Assembly: GCA_013813775.1 (NCBI GenBank)
Contig: JACCRE010000107.1
Span: 1-35,696 of the forward strand
Source: Planctomycetaceae bacterium
GTDB lineage: Bacteria; Planctomycetota; Planctomycetia; Planctomycetales; Planctomycetaceae
Reading direction: 5' to 3'
DNA length: 35,696 nucleotides
Below are positions 25,074-33,692 of this stretch, one piece after another. Position 1 is the first letter of the stretch. Each line of letters begins with the position of its first letter. The notes beneath the pieces were generated by a model. The model ran no database searches. It worked only from the letters and a program-made list of their open reading frames with translations, and had not been told where the DNA came from. The position numbers were made by a program, and so were the translations under genes.

Positions 25074-26252
25074 TCACTCCGCCTCTTTAGGACGCAGGAT
25101 CACTACGGCCGGCTCAGTTGGACTAACCGTGCGCAGCCATGTCGTCCACCCAAGCTGTGGGCGAGTTGGACCGTTCCGTCCGGGACGACACTCGGGAACT
25201 TCGTCCGGACGAAGCCTCAGTTCGAAGTCGAAGTCCAGTTCCGTACCCGAATAGAGCCGCGTGAGATCGGTGAGAGGGCGGTGAGCGGTTCCGTCGGGCA
25301 GGCATTCGGAAAACGACGCGAAGTCGAGCGGCCCAATCTCGACGCGGAACTTTCCTTGCACGTCCCAGACTCGGCTGCCGACGACGAGAGACGTCGAAAG
25401 TTCCGAGCGGCCGGGGCTGCCGATTTTCGCGACGTCGTCGGGCTCCAGAACGAGCCAGCGGCCGCAGAGTTGTCTGACCCGTACCCGCCGATCGAACTGC
25501 CCCGCCAGCATCGACTCCAGTCCCGCCGCCGAACGATGTCGCTGTGCCAGTAGACCCGAGAAGAACCGTAACGTTTCGTCGCGAATCGCGGCACGGGGCG
25601 TCAAACGATCGCGTTCCCGCACCCGGTAGCGCAGAGCCGGATCACCGACGCCAGCAAGTTCGAGCAACGCCTGGGAGACTCGATCGTGTTCGGCACGCTC
25701 CGTAAGCACGAACGCCCGTTTGGCAATCTCGCCTTCGGCTCCGCGCCGACGCTCGAGCCGCGCTGCCGCCTCGTAGCCCGTCCAGCCGCGGTACTTCTCC
25801 CAAGCCCGAACGAACATCGACGTGAGCCGATGAGAGAACAGGTCCAGGAAGTCGTGCAGCGTTCGATCGCGTCGCCGCATGCGGCGTTCGATTACCGCAT
25901 CGGTGTAGGCCCGCGGAAGCGCGCCGAGCGGGCCGACCAGCCCGAAGAAATTGACGACGAGCTCCGCCGGACCGTCGGGCTTCGCTGGCTCGCGATATTC
26001 CTGGATCTGGCTCGCCGGAAAGGCATGAGTCGCGTGGCTGCGGAAGCGACAGACTTCGTCGCGCGGAGCGGCATCGACACCCACCGCACGCCGTTGAGGA
26101 CGAAGTCGCGACAGCACTCGCACGGCTTGGAAGAAGTCGAACCGGTAAGGCTCGCGCATGAGCTTCGTCGCGAGACGATCGTCGATCGGCCTCGCGGCAT
26201 CGTCAGGAGCGGGTTTCGCAATCGGTTCAGTCACGAACAAGTCTCGAGGCAA
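25074..26252 (-). CDS. tssG: T6SS baseplate protein TssG
   Basis: TssG, with TssE, TssF and TssK, forms the baseplate wedges. The 392-residue protein shows the family's N-terminal pattern PYRFDFFQAVRVLSRL (about 35-50), VNFFGLVGPLGALPRAYTD (about 106-124), HDFLDLFSHRLTSMFVRAWEKYR (about 138-160) and, later, GRWLVLEPDD. Length is slightly above the usual 330-360. The start is uncertain: TTG at 26252 gives the longest frame, GTG at 26234 is an alternative, and neither has a good ribosome site. It follows tssF after 36 bases, as in most T6SS clusters. Confidence 0.93.
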   Translation of the reverse strand: MPRDLFVTEPIAKPAPDDAARPIDDRLATKLMREPYRFDFFQAVRVLSRLRPQRRAVGVDAAPRDEVCRFRSHATHAFPASQIQEYREPAKPDGPAELVVNFFGLVGPLGALPRAYTDAVIERRMRRRDRTLHDFLDLFSHRLTSMFVRAWEKYRGWTGYEAAARLERRRGAEGEIAKRAFVLTERAEHDRVSQALLELAGVGDPALRYRVRERDRLTPRAAIRDETLRFFSGLLAQRHRSAAGLESMLAGQFDRRVRVRQLCGRWLVLEPDDVAKIGSPGRSELSTSLVVGSRVWDVQGKFRVEIGPLDFASFSECLPDGTAHRPLTDLTRLYSGTELDFDFELRLRPDEVPECRPGRNGPTRPQLGWTTWLRTVSPTEPAVVILRPKEAE

Positions 26253-26288
26253 CAGGACTTCACAAGCGGATCATCCTGGCACGCCCCG

Positions 26289-28154
26289 TCATAACGGCGG
26301 TTGCTCGCCGACGCGACACGGCCAGCGTCGAAACGGCACGGCTGCCCCGCGGTATCGAGCGACGAGCCGCGTGAACGAATTGATCGACGAATACAGCGGC
26401 AGAAAACGTTCCAGCACCGTCGCGAAGAGAAAAACCCCCGTTCCCGCATACTGCTGTGGGTCAAACTCCATGTCGAGCTCGATGCCGCGGCAGAAACCGC
26501 TCGCCATGCCTTGAGCGACGCGTGCGGTCGTGCGTCGCGAGGTTATGGAGGCCAGTCCCGCGATCTGGCGTGCCGTGACCGCGCTGTTGGTCAGGTCGTA
26601 GAGCTTGAGCATCTCTCGGAACGCATCGGCGCCGTCAACACCGTTCGTAATCGAGAGATGATTGAGCGACAGATGAGAGATGAGTCTCCAGCGGGCTTCA
26701 TCGCCCGGCGGCCGTGTCGAGGCTGTCGGCGGCACGACCAGCGTGATCGGCGACTTGACCGGTGCCTGCCCGTCAACCTGCAAGCCCCACGCTTCGGCCC
26801 CGGCGGCACGCAACTCGGTCGGCACGCTGCGGTTCGTGCACGTCGTCTGAAGGGTCAGGATTTCGTTGCCCGCTCGCACCGGTTCGAACGCGAGGTCGAC
26901 CAGAGAGACGTAGACGTCGGTGCCTGAATCCCCAGCCCGGGGAGATTTTTCGCGGCGCATGTGCCAGTACGCCGGCTCGGCCTCGGGCGAGGTGCCGTGC
27001 CGACAGGCGAAAAAAGGTTCGTAACGGACGACGCGATCACTTTCGAGATCCGTCCCCTCGACGGACTCGATCGAATAGACCTCGTGCGCGTCGGGCGATC
27101 GCACGTCGGGAATGACGCGATACTCCGTTCGTTCGTGCGTGAGCCGGATCGGGTCCGCAACTTGACTGAAGAGGTTCACAATGGGTGTGCAGCCCAGACG
27201 GAAGGTCTCGCTGCGCGTGCGAGTGGCCAACCCGTCGAGCCCTGGGTCGTGCAGGTCGCGAAACAGGATGTAAAGTTCGATTCGATCGCCGGCCCCGGCG
27301 AGTTCTTCGGCCTGAAACCCGGTAAGGTCAAAGAAATGAAACTTTCGCGGGAACGCGAAATATTCCGTCAGCAAACGGTACCCCGGAAACGATTGAGGCG
27401 GATACGGCAACAGGCCTTCTTCGCGATCGAATCCGACCACCGACAGTGCCGCCTCGGGCGAGAGCACCACCTGCTTGCCCGTCGCCGGTGCATGCAACAC
27501 GACTTTGGCTGCGTGATTGAAGATCAACTCGTAGAGTTGACCGACCGTGCGTCCGTCTCCGGCGAGATGAAACCGCAGCCGTTCGAGTCCCGTCTTCTGC
27601 AACGCCGGAAACGGCAGTTCATTCCGCGTCTTCAATGTGATCGCGAGCGCCGAGACCTGGTCGCGAAGCGCCCGTGGCAGAATAAACTCGCTCGGAAACG
27701 GCGCCGTAACGTACCGCGCCGATTCGACCATGATCGGCCAAAGCTTCACCGGGTAGGCCGTCCGGAAGCGACATCGGACGCCACCGACCGGCCGAGACGA
27801 CAGCGCTGTGTGCCGGGGCAGAACATATCCGCTTTCGGCGGGGCCGCGCGCGGGATCGAGAGCGAGCTCGGCGATGCCCATCGACGGAATGGGCGCCAGA
27901 TAATGCGGGTAAAGCACGCCCAATAACGCATCGGTCAGTTCGGGAAAATCATCCTCGATCTTCAGCCGGATGCGGGCGGTCAAGAAGGCGAACGCCTGAA
28001 TAAGTCGCTCGACGTGCGGATCGATTGACTCGCCGGTCTCGTGCGTCACGAGCAGCCTGTCGGCGATTTTCGGACGTTCACGAGCGAATTCGCCGGCTAA
28101 CTGGCGAATCGCGTACAACTCCCGCTCGTAAAGCGATTCGAACTTATCCCGCAT
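26289..28154 (-). CDS. tssF: T6SS baseplate protein TssF
   Basis: TssF is a core baseplate wedge subunit. The 621-residue protein begins with the typical MRDKFESLYERELYAIRQLAGEF, followed by a helical stretch with ARIRLKIEDDFPELTDALLGVLYPHYLAPIPSM (about 70-100), then the beta-rich ImpG/VasA body. The ending FFLF...RYRGAAVPFRRWPCRVG-type segment is also family-typical. Length matches the usual 580-630. The ATG at 28154 is preceded by AGG two bases upstream; the spacing is tight. It follows tssE after 81 bases and precedes tssG. Confidence 0.96.
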   Translation of the reverse strand: MRDKFESLYERELYAIRQLAGEFARERPKIADRLLVTHETGESIDPHVERLIQAFAFLTARIRLKIEDDFPELTDALLGVLYPHYLAPIPSMGIAELALDPARGPAESGYVLPRHTALSSRPVGGVRCRFRTAYPVKLWPIMVESARYVTAPFPSEFILPRALRDQVSALAITLKTRNELPFPALQKTGLERLRFHLAGDGRTVGQLYELIFNHAAKVVLHAPATGKQVVLSPEAALSVVGFDREEGLLPYPPQSFPGYRLLTEYFAFPRKFHFFDLTGFQAEELAGAGDRIELYILFRDLHDPGLDGLATRTRSETFRLGCTPIVNLFSQVADPIRLTHERTEYRVIPDVRSPDAHEVYSIESVEGTDLESDRVVRYEPFFACRHGTSPEAEPAYWHMRREKSPRAGDSGTDVYVSLVDLAFEPVRAGNEILTLQTTCTNRSVPTELRAAGAEAWGLQVDGQAPVKSPITLVVPPTASTRPPGDEARWRLISHLSLNHLSITNGVDGADAFREMLKLYDLTNSAVTARQIAGLASITSRRTTARVAQGMASGFCRGIELDMEFDPQQYAGTGVFLFATVLERFLPLYSSINSFTRLVARYRGAAVPFRRWPCRVGEQPPL

Positions 28155-28235
28155 AACCTGTCGATCTGTCCGTTATAAAAGCACCGACGAGAGTCAGCGA
28201 GCGACGCCGGCTTGCTGAGTTTACACAGGCTTGCG

Positions 28236-28730
28236 TCATGAAGAGGTTCTCACGACGCAGTTGCCTCCAGTCGCTTCGATCAGAGTATCAAACGCGATCC
28301 GTTCAATCAGCGGGTCGACGTGGAGAACCGCGTCGATCTGGAGCTGGATCGTGCGTGCCAACCGGCTTTCCGCCTTTCTGACCGAAACGTGGACCTCGCG
28401 CAGTCGCGGTTCGAAGCGGCCGATCGTGTTACGAATCAGCTCGCAAAGGAGCCCCTGCTCGACCGGATCGTCGAGAGCGCGCATCGTCAGATCGGGAAGG
28501 CCGTATGTGAGCACCGACACCGCGAGCTCCGAATCCGACGACGCCAGTCCCGGCCGCGTGTGCACCGTGTTGAGCAACATTTCGAGGTCACGCCGCACAC
28601 CTTCGCGGATGTCGCGCGCCGACCGCGTGCGTGCCCATAACGGATCGCCGCTCGTCACATCGGGCTCGTCGTCGAACAGACGGTCGAGGAGCGACGGGAC
28701 GAGCGGCGGACCGGGATCAGTGCGAGCCAC
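28236..28730 (-). CDS. tssE: T6SS baseplate protein TssE (gp25-like)
   Basis: TssE is the gp25-like lysozyme-fold baseplate protein that starts sheath polymerisation. From the GTG at 28730 the product has 164 residues with LLDRLFDDEP (about 13-22), the conserved REGVRRDLEMLLNT (about 42-55), LPDLTMRALDD and IRNTIGRFEPRL (about 99-110), a strong family signature. The GTG start is the one that places the LxDRL motif near the N-terminus; the frame upstream overlaps the amidase gene and is not used. It starts 14 bases after the amidase stop. Confidence 0.93.
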   Translation of the reverse strand: MARTDPGPPLVPSLLDRLFDDEPDVTSGDPLWARTRSARDIREGVRRDLEMLLNTVHTRPGLASSDSELAVSVLTYGLPDLTMRALDDPVEQGLLCELIRNTIGRFEPRLREVHVSVRKAESRLARTIQLQIDAVLHVDPLIERIAFDTLIEATGGNCVVRTSS

Positions 28731-28744
28731 GGACGACGAACACC

Positions 28745-29260
28745 TCAGGGAGCGATGCAATACCAGGACGACCGCGGAAACGTCACTGGCGTGACCGACG
28801 GAGAATACATCTGCGCCAGCAAAAAGCAGGCGTGGGCGTTGTCCTTGAGTTTCGGCAGATCCCAGGGTCGCCGATTGGGCCCTGTCGTGCGGCCATGGCT
28901 TTCGATCGTCAGGCCGTTGAGGATCAGCCAGACGTGTCGCGGGTTGCCGTTCTTCTTCGGCAGAAACGCGATGCGCAGCCACCCGTCGCTGAGTCCCGCC
29001 GTCGAATACTCAACTTTCGGCAGGCCCGAATTCTTGCACCACTCTTCCTGATGCCAGCTGCCGGCCGCGATCTTCACGCGTTTGTCGCTCGCGTGGTAAA
29101 GGAGGTAGCGCACGAAGCCCGAGCAATCGGCTGCCTTGATGTCGGCGATCTCCTTGGTCAGCAACGGCTTGGCCCCGAACTTGTACGACACATGGCCGTC
29201 CATCAATTCGGCGGCGAGCTCGAGCAACAGGTTCTTTTCGAGAGTCAGTGTCGCGGACAT
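28745..29260 (-). CDS. NlpC/P60-like amidase, probable T6SS effector
   Basis: This 171-residue protein looks like a papain-like NlpC/P60 peptidase or amidase, which would cut cell-wall peptides. The Cys is in DCSGFVRYLL (45-54, Cys46), the His in RHVWLILNG (His109), and a third polar residue, possibly His122, in IESHGRTTG. No signal peptide is present, as for T6SS-delivered amidase effectors. The start at ATG 29260 places the domain near the N-terminus; the frame continues upstream 21 codons but looks unrelated. It lies between a small unknown gene and tssE, inside the structural operon. A housekeeping hydrolase would usually have a signal peptide. Confidence 0.72.
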   Translation of the reverse strand: MSATLTLEKNLLLELAAELMDGHVSYKFGAKPLLTKEIADIKAADCSGFVRYLLYHASDKRVKIAAGSWHQEEWCKNSGLPKVEYSTAGLSDGWLRIAFLPKKNGNPRHVWLILNGLTIESHGRTTGPNRRPWDLPKLKDNAHACFLLAQMYSPSVTPVTFPRSSWYCIAP

Positions 29261-29376
29261 GGATCGCAGCTTCTCGTGAAGGGGACAGGATGTGTCGGCG
29301 CGTTTCTTCGCCGGCCACTCCACCTACGCTGCCCGTGGCTGACTGTTACACCGCGACAACGATTCTCGCGGCGGCG

Positions 29377-29748
29377 TCATTTGAAGATGCTGGAGACTTT
29401 CTTGACAAGAAACTCGGCCCGATCGGTATCGAGCGTCACCCCGACTTCGATTCGCCGATCCTTGCCGCCCGTGCTGACGTCGAAGTAGTAGAAGGCATGG
29501 CCCGGCGAATCGCTGCAAGTCAGCGTGGTCAATTTACCGGCGTTGCACAGGCGTCGCTGGGCCTCGCCCATGATGAACGCTGTGGCCGCCTTGCCGGCGG
29601 TTCCCTTGAGCGTCAGATCGACCTTGGGGCCATCGGGCCCGGCACGAAACAACGCCTGATGGTGCTGCGAATTGATGGCGTCAAGGACCGCCTGAGTGAC
29701 GGCCTTTGAGGCATCGAAAGGCTCTTTAGGCGGGTTGGGATCTGGCAT
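29377..29748 (-). CDS. Hypothetical protein paired with the NlpC/P60 amidase
   Basis: This 123-residue protein is unknown to me. It starts MPDPNPPKEPFDASK, has a predicted helix-rich first half (KAVTQAVLDAIN, ATAFIMGEAQRRLC) and a beta-rich second half (GHAFYYFDVS, RRIEVGVTL). The end is VKKVSSIFK. It has no signal peptide, so it does not look like a periplasmic immunity protein; a cytoplasmic chaperone or adaptor for the amidase is another reading. It starts 81 bases after tagJ and stops 116 bases before the amidase start. Confidence 0.7.
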   Translation of the reverse strand: MPDPNPPKEPFDASKAVTQAVLDAINSQHHQALFRAGPDGPKVDLTLKGTAGKAATAFIMGEAQRRLCNAGKLTTLTCSDSPGHAFYYFDVSTGGKDRRIEVGVTLDTDRAEFLVKKVSSIFK

Positions 29749-29829
29749 GGCATTCTCGCGTCATTCAAAGAACGGGATCACTCAGGGAGCGTGATCGACA
29801 CCAACTCATTCGATCTCAAAGGAGAGCCG

Positions 29830-30639
29830 TTACGCGTCGGGTGCCGTCGACGAAGTCCGGAACACTATTTCATTAAGCTCCAGCATCCCTCGCTCTTCGC
29901 CATCCATCAAAAACGTCCTCATGCCCTGCCCGAACGTCGGTCCGTTTTCGTAGCCGACCCAGTCGGTCTGCCGGCCGAGGCGGATCGCGTCGTCATCCGA
30001 CTCGTGGCTGTTCGGATAGAGTACGGGCATCACGCCGCTTCGGACCGTATCGTCATCGAGCGTCAACTCGCAAACGTTCCACAACAGGTCTCGCGGAGTC
30101 TTGGGAGCGGTCAGCGAGAACGAGCGAATCTGCGCCAGCGGCGCCCAGCAGTACATCGGCCCATCGTAGAACTCGATCACCGGCGCCAGCAAATCGTCGG
30201 CATCACGGAACTCACCGAACACGATTCCGTTGGCTTGTCCTGATGCGGCCGGATATTCGGCCTTGGCTTCCGCCAGCTTCGTCCGTGCGTCGTCAACGCG
30301 GTCTTCGTTCAAGAGTCGCAGCGCCTCGGCATGCCGCCTGACAGCCGCCGGTGGCTCGGCGATGAAATGCGGCTCGCCCTCGCCGGCGAAAACCTTGCGG
30401 CGCGCCAATTCGGCTTCGATGCATTGACGGAAAGCGCCGGTCGCAAGCGAAAGCTCAGTGCTTTGCGATTCGATGAACTTGAGCTGGCGTTCGGCTCGTT
30501 CAAGATCGCCGGCGAACGCATAAAGCTCGAACAGAAACGTCCGCTTGCCGAGATCGGTCGGGGCCGACTTGACGGCTTCGACCTGGGCGGAGATCGCATC
30601 GTCGAGTCGCCCTTCGCGGAAAAGTTCGGCCGCGGTCAT
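29830..30639 (-). CDS. tagJ: T6SS accessory protein TagJ (ImpE family)
   Basis: TagJ/ImpE binds the sheath subunit TssB in some T6SSs and helps ClpV act. The 269-residue protein begins with tetratricopeptide-like helices (AAELFREGRLDDAISAQVEAVK and ARTFLFELYAFAGDLERAERQL, about 1-60). The second half is the ImpE-specific beta domain with DADDLLAPVIEFYDGP and VYCWAPL-type strands, and ends ESDDDAIRLGRQTDW and GQGMRTFLMDGEE. The ATG at 30639 has GGAG with 6-base spacing; a GTG at 30663 would add eight residues. It lies between hcp and the amidase pair, near the tssB/tssC genes as is usual. Confidence 0.93.
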   Translation of the reverse strand: MTAAELFREGRLDDAISAQVEAVKSAPTDLGKRTFLFELYAFAGDLERAERQLKFIESQSTELSLATGAFRQCIEAELARRKVFAGEGEPHFIAEPPAAVRRHAEALRLLNEDRVDDARTKLAEAKAEYPAASGQANGIVFGEFRDADDLLAPVIEFYDGPMYCWAPLAQIRSFSLTAPKTPRDLLWNVCELTLDDDTVRSGVMPVLYPNSHESDDDAIRLGRQTDWVGYENGPTFGQGMRTFLMDGEERGMLELNEIVFRTSSTAPDA

Positions 30640-30700
30640 GCGTCGCTCCACAGGTGATTTCACCGAAGTGCTTTAGAAGGCATCGCCACAAACGGGGGAA

Positions 30701-30724
30701 GCGGCCGGCCCGATGGCCGGCCGC
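30701..30724. terminator. GC-rich hairpin downstream of hcp
   Basis: GCGGCCGGCC (30701-30710) pairs perfectly with GGCCGGCCGC (30715-30724) around CGAT, a 10-bp stem. It lies 60 bases beyond the hcp stop and about 60 bases ahead of the tagJ start. There is no T run, so it is likely a partial terminator or 3' stabiliser that lets hcp mRNA exceed that of later genes. Confidence 0.65.
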
Positions 30725-30784
30725 GTTGACTCGCGGCACAAGAAGGACTGTTAGGCGGCCGGGCGAAACGCCGGCCAATCAATG

Positions 30785-31270
30785 TCAGACCTTTTCGTTC
30801 TTCTTGATGTCCCAGCCGAACTTCTTCGGCCCGCCTTCGGCCTTGCCCTTGGCGTTCTGCTCCTGGTACTCGTACTCGATCTTGGCGAAGTTGAGCGAAA
30901 CGTTCATCGTCAGACGATCTTCGCCACCCGAACCCCCGGCACTGACCGACGACACGAGGATGTCGCTCATCTTGATCTTGAGGTACTCGAGCGGATCTTC
31001 GCCGGCCTTGCGAACGACGAGCGTCGCCTCTTTGATGTGCTTGCCGCTCGCACAATGGAACAGCAGCGCGGCCGCGGCCTTTTCCTTCCACATCGTGAAG
31101 GACAGGTCCTGGTAGTTCGCCTTACCGGCTCCACCGCCGCCGGCACCGTGCATCGTGCCCGACTGGCTGACGCCCCAGGACCAGGCGAGGACGTCGATCT
31201 CGCCTTCGTGCTTCGAGTCCTTGGATTCGCCGTCAATCCCGTCAATCTTGATAAACATGTCGACAGCCAT
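30785..31270 (-). CDS. hcp: T6SS tube protein Hcp (TssD)
   Basis: Hcp hexamers stack into the inner tube and can hold small effectors. The 161-residue protein begins with the typical MAVDMFIKIDGIDGESKD, then EIDVLAWSWGVSQSG (about 24-38). It has a Gly-rich loop (about 42-49), DLSFTMWKEKAAAALLFHCASGKHIKEATL, and a C-terminal strand with YEYQEQNAKGK. Length and strand pattern match the family. The ATG at 31270 is preceded by GGAG about 8 bases upstream. It is set apart from tssC by an intrinsic terminator and from tagJ by a hairpin, so it may be transcribed from its own promoter. Confidence 0.97.
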   Translation of the reverse strand: MAVDMFIKIDGIDGESKDSKHEGEIDVLAWSWGVSQSGTMHGAGGGGAGKANYQDLSFTMWKEKAAAALLFHCASGKHIKEATLVVRKAGEDPLEYLKIKMSDILVSSVSAGGSGGEDRLTMNVSLNFAKIEYEYQEQNAKGKAEGGPKKFGWDIKKNEKV

Positions 31271-31306
31271 CGTTCACTCTCCGTGTCTCTCAGGGGGAAG
31301 TAGGGG

Positions 31307-31330
31307 AGGCGGTTTGTTGTTTCCGCCTCA
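31307..31330. promoter_or_regulatory. Inverted repeat in the hcp leader
   Basis: GAGGCGG (31307-31313) pairs with CCGCCTC (31324-31330) across a 10-base AT-rich loop, 37 bases ahead of the hcp ATG. It could form a leader hairpin in the mRNA or be an operator. No promoter consensus is clear in the 180 bases between the terminator and the gene. Confidence 0.35.
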
Positions 31331-31453
31331 CTGTTTGCTTGACGCAGCTATGTTCGGGCGACGGTCGAAAGTGTTGCGTCGATTTCGGATAGTCTTCAGA
31401 AAAAATCGGGACCAGCCCGGTGGGCGGATCGAGAGTTCACGAGACGAACAATG

Positions 31454-31482
31454 AAAAAAAGTCCGACCGTCGCCGGCCGGAC
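31454..31482 (-). terminator. Intrinsic terminator after tssC
   Basis: On the minus strand GTCCGGCCG pairs with CGGTCGGAC (31474-31482 and 31461-31469; one G-U) around a 4-base loop, followed directly by seven T residues (31454-31460). It starts about 30 bases after the tssC stop. This is a canonical rho-independent terminator and ends the sigma-tssABC transcription unit, at least partly. Confidence 0.88.
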
Positions 31483-31512
31483 CCTGGATCCCTGCGGAGG
31501 CGCGTCGGCCCA

Positions 31513-33003
31513 TCAGCCCTTGCCGGGCGGCAATTCGGCGACGAGTCGCAACGACGCCGAGAGCTCGTCGAGCTGGAAGTGCGGTCGCAGGTGGGCCACG
31601 GCCGAATAGCAGCCGGGCTTGCCCTTCACTTCGGTGACCGTCACGCGAGCCTCGCGCAGCGGGCGTTCGGCCTTCGTTTGCGGTCCCGCCATCGACGGAT
31701 CTTCGAGAACGAAGTTGTTGATCCAGCGATTGAGCCAGACCTCGCATTCGTCGCGCTCCATGAAGGAGCCGATCTTGTCGCGAGCCATGGATTTCAGGTA
31801 GTGGGCGAATCGCGAGGTGCAGAGGATGTACTGCAACATGGTCGACAGCCGCGCGTTCGCATTGGCCGCGTCGGTGTCGTACTTCTTCGGCTTCTGGCAG
31901 CTTTGAGCGCCGAAAAACGCCGCGTAGTCGGTGTTCTTGCAATGCAGCAGCGAGATGAAGCCTAAATCGTTCAATTCCTTCTCGCGACGGTCCGAGATCG
32001 CGATCTCGACCGGGCATTTCATCGCGACTTCGCCGTCGTCGGTGCTGAAGGTGTGCACCGGAAGACCTTGCACGAGGCCGCCTCCCTCGACGCCGCGAAT
32101 CGTCGCCAGCCAGCCGCACTTGGCGAACGAATCGGTGAGCCGCGTGCCGAACGCGTAGGCGGCGTTCGTCCAGAGGTATTTCGAGTGATCGGTCCCGTCG
32201 ACGTCTTCCTCGAAGTTGAAGGCTTCGACCGGCACCGTGGCTGAACCGTAGGGCAGCCGCGCCAAGGTGTGCGGCAACGTCAGACCCACGTAACGGCTGT
32301 CTTCGCTTTCGCGGAACGACTTCCACTTCGCGTACTCGACCGTGTCGAAGATCTTCGCGAGGTCGCGCGGCTGGCCGATGTCGGAAAAGGACTTCAAGCC
32401 GAACATGCCGGGGCTGGCAGCCGAGATGAACGGCGCGTGCGCCGCCGCCGCCACTTCGGCGATGCGTTCGAGCAGCGCGATGTCCTGCGGATGTCGGCCG
32501 AACTCGAAATCGCCGACCATGGCCCCGTAGGGCGCACCGCCGAACTGGTCGTACTCCTCGGTGTAAATCGCCTTGAACAGGGCGCTCTGGTCAAACTCTG
32601 CGGCCCGCTCCAGATCCTTGAGCAGGTCGTTCTTGCTCACGTTCAGCACGCGGATCTTCAGGCTGGTGCTCGTCTCGGTCTGAAAAACGAGGTGGTGCAG
32701 GCCGCGCCAACTGCCTTCCAGCTTCTGGAAGTCCTCGTGGTGCATCACCTGATTCAGTTGATCGGTGAGCTTTTTGTCGATGACGGCGATCCAAGAGTTG
32801 ATCGTCCGCTCGGTGTCTTTCGACACCGTCGCGCCGGGCGACATCGACGCCCGGATGAACTCTTCAACGAGCGTCTTCGCCCGCGAGCGTTCATCTTCGG
32901 TTTGAGGCTGAATGCCTTGATCGAGGATCTGATCGAGGAGGCCGACTTCGGCCGTCGCTTCCGCGGTCGTGGTCGCCGCTTGGGCTTGGTTCTCGGCTGC
33001 CAT
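31513..33003 (-). CDS. tssC: T6SS sheath large subunit TssC
   Basis: TssC with TssB forms the contractile sheath. The 496-residue product from the ATG at 33003 shows the typical linker start (LLDQILDQG), INSWIAVIDKKLTDQLNQVMHHEDFQKLEGSWRGLHHLV (about 70-110), ILNVSK-type strand, YDQFGGAPYGAMVGDFEF (about 155-172), and SFRESEDSRYVGLTLPHTLARLPYG. The C-terminal region has SRFAHYLKSMARDKIGSFM and RPLREARVTVTEVKGKPGCYSAVAHLRPHFQLDEL, the handshake domain. Length equals the family norm of about 495. It follows tssB after 59 bases. Confidence 0.97.
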   Translation of the reverse strand: MAAENQAQAATTTAEATAEVGLLDQILDQGIQPQTEDERSRAKTLVEEFIRASMSPGATVSKDTERTINSWIAVIDKKLTDQLNQVMHHEDFQKLEGSWRGLHHLVFQTETSTSLKIRVLNVSKNDLLKDLERAAEFDQSALFKAIYTEEYDQFGGAPYGAMVGDFEFGRHPQDIALLERIAEVAAAAHAPFISAASPGMFGLKSFSDIGQPRDLAKIFDTVEYAKWKSFRESEDSRYVGLTLPHTLARLPYGSATVPVEAFNFEEDVDGTDHSKYLWTNAAYAFGTRLTDSFAKCGWLATIRGVEGGGLVQGLPVHTFSTDDGEVAMKCPVEIAISDRREKELNDLGFISLLHCKNTDYAAFFGAQSCQKPKKYDTDAANANARLSTMLQYILCTSRFAHYLKSMARDKIGSFMERDECEVWLNRWINNFVLEDPSMAGPQTKAERPLREARVTVTEVKGKPGCYSAVAHLRPHFQLDELSASLRLVAELPPGKG

Positions 33004-33062
33004 ATGAGGTTCCGGAGTGTCGAAGGTCGAGGGAAGAGCGGAAAGGGTCACAAAATCGCGGC

Positions 33063-33584
33063 TTATTCCTTGCCTGCGGAATCCTCGACGCCTAGGTCTT
33101 TCTTGAGAGACTGTTGCGCTTCGGTCGAGTTCAGCACGCTCTGCAACAGCTCGTCGAGCTTGTCGTTGCCTTCAAGCTTGCCGAGCAGATCCTTCAGCTT
33201 GTCGCGAGTCTGCAGCAACTGCTTCAGTGGCCCGATCTGGCGGGCGACATTCTCGGGGTGGAAGTCGTCCATGCTCTTGAACTTCAGTTCGACGTTGAGC
33301 TGCTTGCCTTCTTCACCCGAGAGCTTGTCGTCCGCCCGGTAGGCAAGTCTCGGGGCCATGCCTTCGAGCACCTTGTCGAAGTTGTCGCGATCGATGTTCA
33401 CGAACTTTCGCTGTTTGAGCGGGGGCAACGGCTTTTCCGGCTTGCCCGTGTAGTCGCCCAGCACGCCCAGCACAAAGGGAAGCTCCTTCATCTCCATCGC
33501 ATCGCCGATCTCGACCTCGTACTTGATCTGCACGCGAGGCGGTCGAACCCGATCGAGCTTCTTTTGCATACTTTCTTTGGCCAT
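33063..33584 (-). CDS. tssB: T6SS sheath small subunit TssB
   Basis: TssB pairs with TssC in the sheath. From the ATG at 33584 it is 173 residues with the family start MAKESMQKKLDRVRPPRVQI, then ELPFVLGVLGDYTGKP (about 33-48), RKFVNIDRDNFDKVLEGMAPRL (about 58-79), LKFKSMDDFHPENVARQI and LLQTRDKLKDLLGKLEGND. All are typical positions. AAAGGA lies 5 bases before the start; an upstream 28-codon extension in frame is not family-like. The C-terminus (LGVEDSAGKE) may provide the TagJ-binding helix in systems that have TagJ. Confidence 0.97.
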   Translation of the reverse strand: MAKESMQKKLDRVRPPRVQIKYEVEIGDAMEMKELPFVLGVLGDYTGKPEKPLPPLKQRKFVNIDRDNFDKVLEGMAPRLAYRADDKLSGEEGKQLNVELKFKSMDDFHPENVARQIGPLKQLLQTRDKLKDLLGKLEGNDKLDELLQSVLNSTEAQQSLKKDLGVEDSAGKE

Positions 33585-33692
33585 GACGTTCCTTTCGTGG
33601 TAGGCGTCGTTCGTGTGTGCGTCGTGTCGTCGGGCAACTCGTTGCGGCGACGACCTGTTCCGGTTCAACTCCGCCGATCAGTCGGCATGCAC

